DNA of 9,313 nt, from positions 1 to 9,313 of the forward strand of contig CALARM010000529.1 in NCBI GenBank assembly GCA_937888925.1, read 5' to 3'. The stretch's first letter is position 1. Every line of letters starts with the position of its first letter. This stretch comes from an uncultured Synergistia bacterium (GTDB lineage: Bacteria > Eremiobacterota > SpSt-956 > JAKJGF01). Below are positions 6,481-9,313 of the stretch, in pieces. The position numbers were made by a program, and so were the translations under genes. The notes under the pieces were generated by a model, which was given only the letters and a program-made list of their open reading frames with translations, had not been told where the DNA came from and ran no database searches.

Positions 6481-6884
6481 ATTATTATTTCGATGATTTA
6501 TGTTATAGAAATCCGTATAACATTTGTAATCAACGAATTCCCCCCTTCATTATGTTTCTGTAATTTAGAAATTAAGTGAATCGTAAAGACAATCTTCCAC
6601 TCACGCTTCACGATAAATGATTTTTATGAACCTGATTATAATATTATTCGGCATCTCCATATGATTTCCTTTTTACTGGCTCTGGCTGACTTTTTTGTAG
6701 CTTTGTAATATATTTCAGATACTTCAAATAGCATATTTCTGTCACATGAAATAGCAAAAGTCCTACAGGAAAATAAGTTATTCCCCTATATTTTTTACTT
6801 CTCCTTTATATTATAGTGTCATAGAAATGAATTTCTCCCTGATTTCAAAGGGTATTTCATATAAATTAAAGAGAAGGTGTTATT
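6481..6884. other. 404-bp intergenic region between divergent genes
   Basis: The gap separates the minus-strand dehydrogenase from the plus-strand TPR gene and must hold both promoters. Two weak structures are visible: an imperfect inverted repeat, GTGAATCGT (6576-6584) with ACGCTTCAC (6603-6611), 8 of 9 pairs; and AGAAAT-GA-ATTTCT at 6823-6836. TATTAT at 6809-6814 is a possible -10 for the TPR gene, without a clear -35. A 19-codon minus-strand frame at 6601-6660 is preceded by AAGGA. No RNA gene or longer coding frame is recognisable. Confidence 0.5.
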
Positions 6885-8030
6885 ATGAGTTTTACAGGTT
6901 TCATAACAAATACGGATATTAAAGTGGAAGACAGTATTATTGTATGTCATGACGGCGAACATCAGGAAATACTCAGGTGTTATGACAGAGTTATGGAATT
7001 TGAAGATGAAGATATAAAGGCTGTTAACAGAAGAGGCTGTCGTCTTGCAGGACTTGGAAAATATGAAGAAGCCGGTAAATATTATGACAGAGTCATAAAA
7101 ATAGATCCTTATCTGAAAGAAGGCTGGTATAACAAAGGGGCTACCCTTGCCAGTATGGGAAAATACGAAGAAGCACTTGAATGTTATAACAGAGTTCTCG
7201 AACTTGATCCTTATGATATTGACACTCTGAAAACAAAAGCTATTATTCTGGTTAATCTGAAAAAATATGATGAAGCTGTTACCTCTTTTTATCATGCTCT
7301 GAAGATTGACAGTAAGGATATAAACCTGTGGAACAATCTTGGCTCTGCTCTGGATGAACTGGGGAGATATGAAGAGGCAATAAACTCTTATAACAGGATT
7401 TTAGAGATAGACAATAACAATATAATGGCTCTTAATAACAAAGGAGTTGCACTGATTAATCTCTATAAATATGAAGAAGCAATCAAATGTTTTGACACTA
7501 TTATTGATATTAACCCTTCCTTTAAAGAAGCATTTTTCAACAAAGGCACTGTTTTATATTATCAGGAACATTATGAGGCTTCTATTATATATTTCAATAA
7601 AGCTCTCTACTTTGACCGTAACGATGTGATAGTATTGAGCAATAAAGGCTCTGCACTGTCACATATCGGACAATACGAAGAAGCGCTTACATGTTTTGAT
7701 ATGATGCTCCGTACCGGCTACGAAAGCCCTGATCTGTGGTTTAACAGGGGTTGTGTGCTGGCCTCTATGAATGAATATGAAAAAGCCTTTGAATGTTTTG
7801 ACACCTCCTTTTCTATGGACTCTTCCATATATAAAAGAGCCCTTGATTATTATGACGAAGAACTAAAAAAGAAGCCCTTCTCCTCGAATATATGGTACTG
7901 TAAAGGTTTAATATTATATTATCAGAGTAATTATGCTTCAGCCATTACATGTGCAGACAGGGTTATAGAATATGATTGTGGCGATAAAAGAGGAATATCT
8001 TTAAAAAAAATGGCCCTTCAGAAAATTTAA
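6885..8030 (+). CDS. Tetratricopeptide (TPR) repeat protein
   Basis: The 381-residue protein is almost entirely TPR repeats, helical pairs that form a concave scaffold for binding other proteins. Eight full repeats begin near residues 46, 80, 114, 148, 182, 216, 250 and 284, in exact 34-residue steps. Most carry the G-x(5,6)-Y-x-EA core, as in KGATLASMGKYEEALECYNR. After repeat 8 comes a short helix-B-like piece (318-335), then a ninth repeat at 336-365 whose core is degenerate (NYASAITCADRV). A half-repeat at 29-43 probably caps the N-terminus. There is no signal peptide or membrane helix, and no enzymatic domain, so it is probably a cytoplasmic adaptor. AAGG about seven bases before the ATG supports the start. 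It is the first gene of a probable operon: a response regulator follows after 53 bp with no terminator between. Its partner is unknown; the regulator or an unseen kinase is a reasonable guess. Confidence 0.93.
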   Translation: MSFTGFITNTDIKVEDSIIVCHDGEHQEILRCYDRVMEFEDEDIKAVNRRGCRLAGLGKYEEAGKYYDRVIKIDPYLKEGWYNKGATLASMGKYEEALECYNRVLELDPYDIDTLKTKAIILVNLKKYDEAVTSFYHALKIDSKDINLWNNLGSALDELGRYEEAINSYNRILEIDNNNIMALNNKGVALINLYKYEEAIKCFDTIIDINPSFKEAFFNKGTVLYYQEHYEASIIYFNKALYFDRNDVIVLSNKGSALSHIGQYEEALTCFDMMLRTGYESPDLWFNRGCVLASMNEYEKAFECFDTSFSMDSSIYKRALDYYDEELKKKPFSSNIWYCKGLILYYQSNYASAITCADRVIEYDCGDKRGISLKKMALQKI

Positions 8031-8083
8031 CCTTATAAATTCTATGTGCCGGTAGAAACACTGTAAAGGTATATATAAAACTT

Positions 8084-8713
8084 ATGACGAGAATACTTGT
8101 AGTTGATGATCACCCGATTGTACGCAGAGGTTTAAAACAGATACTGGAAGAGACAGAAGATATTACTGTAGCAGATGAAGCGGACAGAGGTCTGGAAGTA
8201 TTAAAAAAGATTAAATGTCACAGATATGATCTTATTTTACTTGATTTATCTCTTCCTGATATGAACGGTCTTGAGGTTTTAAAAGAATTAAAGACTAAAA
8301 AAATAAATATACCTGTTCTCATATTAAGTATGTATTCAGAAGAACAATATGCCATAAAATCTTTTCAGGCAGGGGCATCAGGATATATTACAAAGGAAAG
8401 TCTTCCCGATAAATTAACAGATGCCATTCGCATTGTAAGAGAGGGGAAAAAATATATTACACCTTCCGCAGCGGAATTACTGGCTCTTAACCTGGAACAG
8501 GACAACAGTAAATTACCTCATGAAATTCTTTCAGGTCGGGAGTTTTTTATCATGTGTATGATAGGTTCGGGGAAATCTATAAAACATATTGCAGATGAAC
8601 TGTCTCTGAGTCTCAAAACCATCAGCACCTATAAAACCAGAATGTTAAAGAAAATGAAAATGAAAAATAATTCCGATGTTATAAGGTATGTAATCCAACA
8701 TAAACTTGTTTGA
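8084..8713 (+). CDS. NarL/FixJ-type response regulator
   Basis: This 209-residue two-domain regulator would switch on or off target promoters when phosphorylated by a histidine kinase. The receiver domain (1-120) has the acidic pair D8/D9, the phospho-acceptor D54 in LILLDLSLPDMNG, S82 and the conserved K104 (GYITKES). The C-terminal LuxR-type helix-turn-helix (about 149-208) reads LSGREFF...GKSIKHIADELSLSLKTISTYKTR, with the recognition helix at SLKTISTYKTRML. Length and layout are typical. The ATG is fixed by the conserved MTRILVVDDHPIVRRG opening, although the nearest ribosome-site-like AAAGG is about 14 bases upstream. It lies 53 bp after the TPR gene and 32 bp before the amidase gene, all on one strand. 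No histidine kinase is in the window, so it is an orphan here; the kinase may be elsewhere or beyond the right edge. Its targets cannot be read from the sequence. Confidence 0.95.
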   Translation: MTRILVVDDHPIVRRGLKQILEETEDITVADEADRGLEVLKKIKCHRYDLILLDLSLPDMNGLEVLKELKTKKINIPVLILSMYSEEQYAIKSFQAGASGYITKESLPDKLTDAIRIVREGKKYITPSAAELLALNLEQDNSKLPHEILSGREFFIMCMIGSGKSIKHIADELSLSLKTISTYKTRMLKKMKMKNNSDVIRYVIQHKLV

Positions 8714-8745
8714 TTTTGTTCTATAAATTCAGGAGGTATTTTTTA

Positions 8746-9313
8746 ATGGTAATTTCCGAGAAATCTATTAAATCCTCTGAGATCTGTTTTATGACTGCCA
8801 CGGAAATAATCAGTCATATCAGAAACAGAGACCTTTCGGCTCTGGAGGTTATGGAAGCACATCTTCTTCAGATTGAGCAATTAAATCCGAAAGTAAATGC
8901 CATTGTTACACTTGCCGGTGAAAAAGCTCTAAAGCAGGCAGTAGATGTTGACAGAGGTAAAGTGACAGGGCCTCTTCAGGGTATCCCTGTAGCACATAAA
9001 GATCTGCTTGAAACAGCAGATATCAAAACAACCTATGGTTCTCTTGCATATAAAGACAATATTCCTGACTTCGACTGTATACCGGTAGAAAGAATAAAAA
9101 AAGCAGGAGCAATTACTATAGGGAAGACAAATACCTCTGAATTCGGAGCGGGGAGCCAGACCTTTAACAGTGTTTTCGGTAAAACCTTTAATCCCTATGA
9201 TATGACAAAAACCTGCGGCGGAAGTAGCGGCGGATCTGCTGTGGCACTGGCATGCGGTATGGTGCCTCTTGCAACAGGCACTGATGCTGCAGGTTCTCTC
9301 AGAAATCCTGCCA
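8746..9313 (+). CDS. Amidase signature family hydrolase, C-terminus cut by window end
   Basis: The frame is open from an ATG at 8746 to the window end, giving the first 189 residues of a family usually 450-500 long. These enzymes hydrolyse amides with a Ser-cisSer-Lys triad. All three residues are visible: K85 in PVAHKDLLE, cis-S160 in KTCGGSSGGSA, and nucleophile S184 in GTDAAGSLRNPA. Their spacing (75 and 24 residues) equals that of GatA. However, the KTCGGSSGG form and the lack of any gatC or gatB neighbour favour a general amidase over the tRNA amidotransferase subunit. The nucleophile loop reads DAAGS where GatA has DTGGS. AGGAGG at 8731-8736, nine bases before the ATG, is the strongest ribosome site in the window. 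The gene follows the response regulator by 32 bp with no terminator, so it is probably co-transcribed with it. There is no signal peptide. The substrate is unknown. Confidence 0.93.
   Translation, partial: MVISEKSIKSSEICFMTATEIISHIRNRDLSALEVMEAHLLQIEQLNPKVNAIVTLAGEKALKQAVDVDRGKVTGPLQGIPVAHKDLLETADIKTTYGSLAYKDNIPDFDCIPVERIKKAGAITIGKTNTSEFGAGSQTFNSVFGKTFNPYDMTKTCGGSSGGSAVALACGMVPLATGTDAAGSLRNPA

Noticed and set aside
6819..7295. A 158-codon minus-strand open frame.
   Set aside because: It is mostly antisense to the TPR repeats, with Phe/Ile/Asn-rich composition typical of a shadow frame.
6885..8030. TPR-array repeats considered as a DNA tandem repeat.
   Set aside because: The 34-residue periodicity is at protein level; the DNA units are well diverged.
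8746..9313. Amidase considered as GatA of the tRNA amidotransferase.
   Set aside because: It has KTCGGSSGG rather than the PGGSSGG form, a DAAGS loop, and no gatC or gatB neighbour.

Overview
The window is 9.3 kb of AT-rich bacterial chromosome. Coding stretches are moderately AT-rich and the gaps between genes are strongly so. A bacterial FtsZ, Shine-Dalgarno sites before several starts, a NarL-type response regulator and a rho-independent terminator all point to Bacteria. Nothing fixes the phylum. The long TPR protein, the B-box-like zinc protein and an ftsZ standing alone outside a division cluster would suit a poorly sampled lineage, but that is inference. No rRNA, tRNA, insertion sequence, phage gene or CRISPR array was seen.

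Left part, minus strand (1-3611), read right to left: a small B-box-like zinc protein (3611-3303); 18 bp further on, a GT4 glycosyltransferase (3284-2145), probably co-transcribed; then, after a gap holding a possible promoter, a two-helix membrane protein of unknown function (2030-1197); then a radical SAM/SPASM enzyme (1023 to beyond base 1), cut by the window edge. The set suggests surface glycan or peptide modification, but no substrate can be read from the sequence.

Middle (3612-5358): a 389-bp divergent control region holds a 12-bp inverted repeat on the zinc-protein side and an extended -10 promoter on the ftsZ side. A complete ftsZ (4001-5128) follows, closed by a strong hairpin terminator. 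Its short C-terminal tail carries two similar PSF motifs instead of the usual one. No ftsA, ftsQ or mur gene is adjacent.

Right part: a glycerol-dehydrogenase-like zinc enzyme on the minus strand (6480-5359); a 404-bp gap with only weak signals; then a plus-strand cluster of a nine-repeat TPR protein (6885-8030), an orphan response regulator (8084-8713) and an amidase-signature hydrolase (8746 to beyond the window end). The close spacing and lack of terminators suggest one transcript.

No clearly new multi-gene system stands out. The points most worth a second look are a short intergenic motif, TGA(C/G)CGGTAA, found three times; the double tail motif of FtsZ; the zinc protein/glycosyltransferase pair; and the unknown membrane protein beside the SPASM enzyme.
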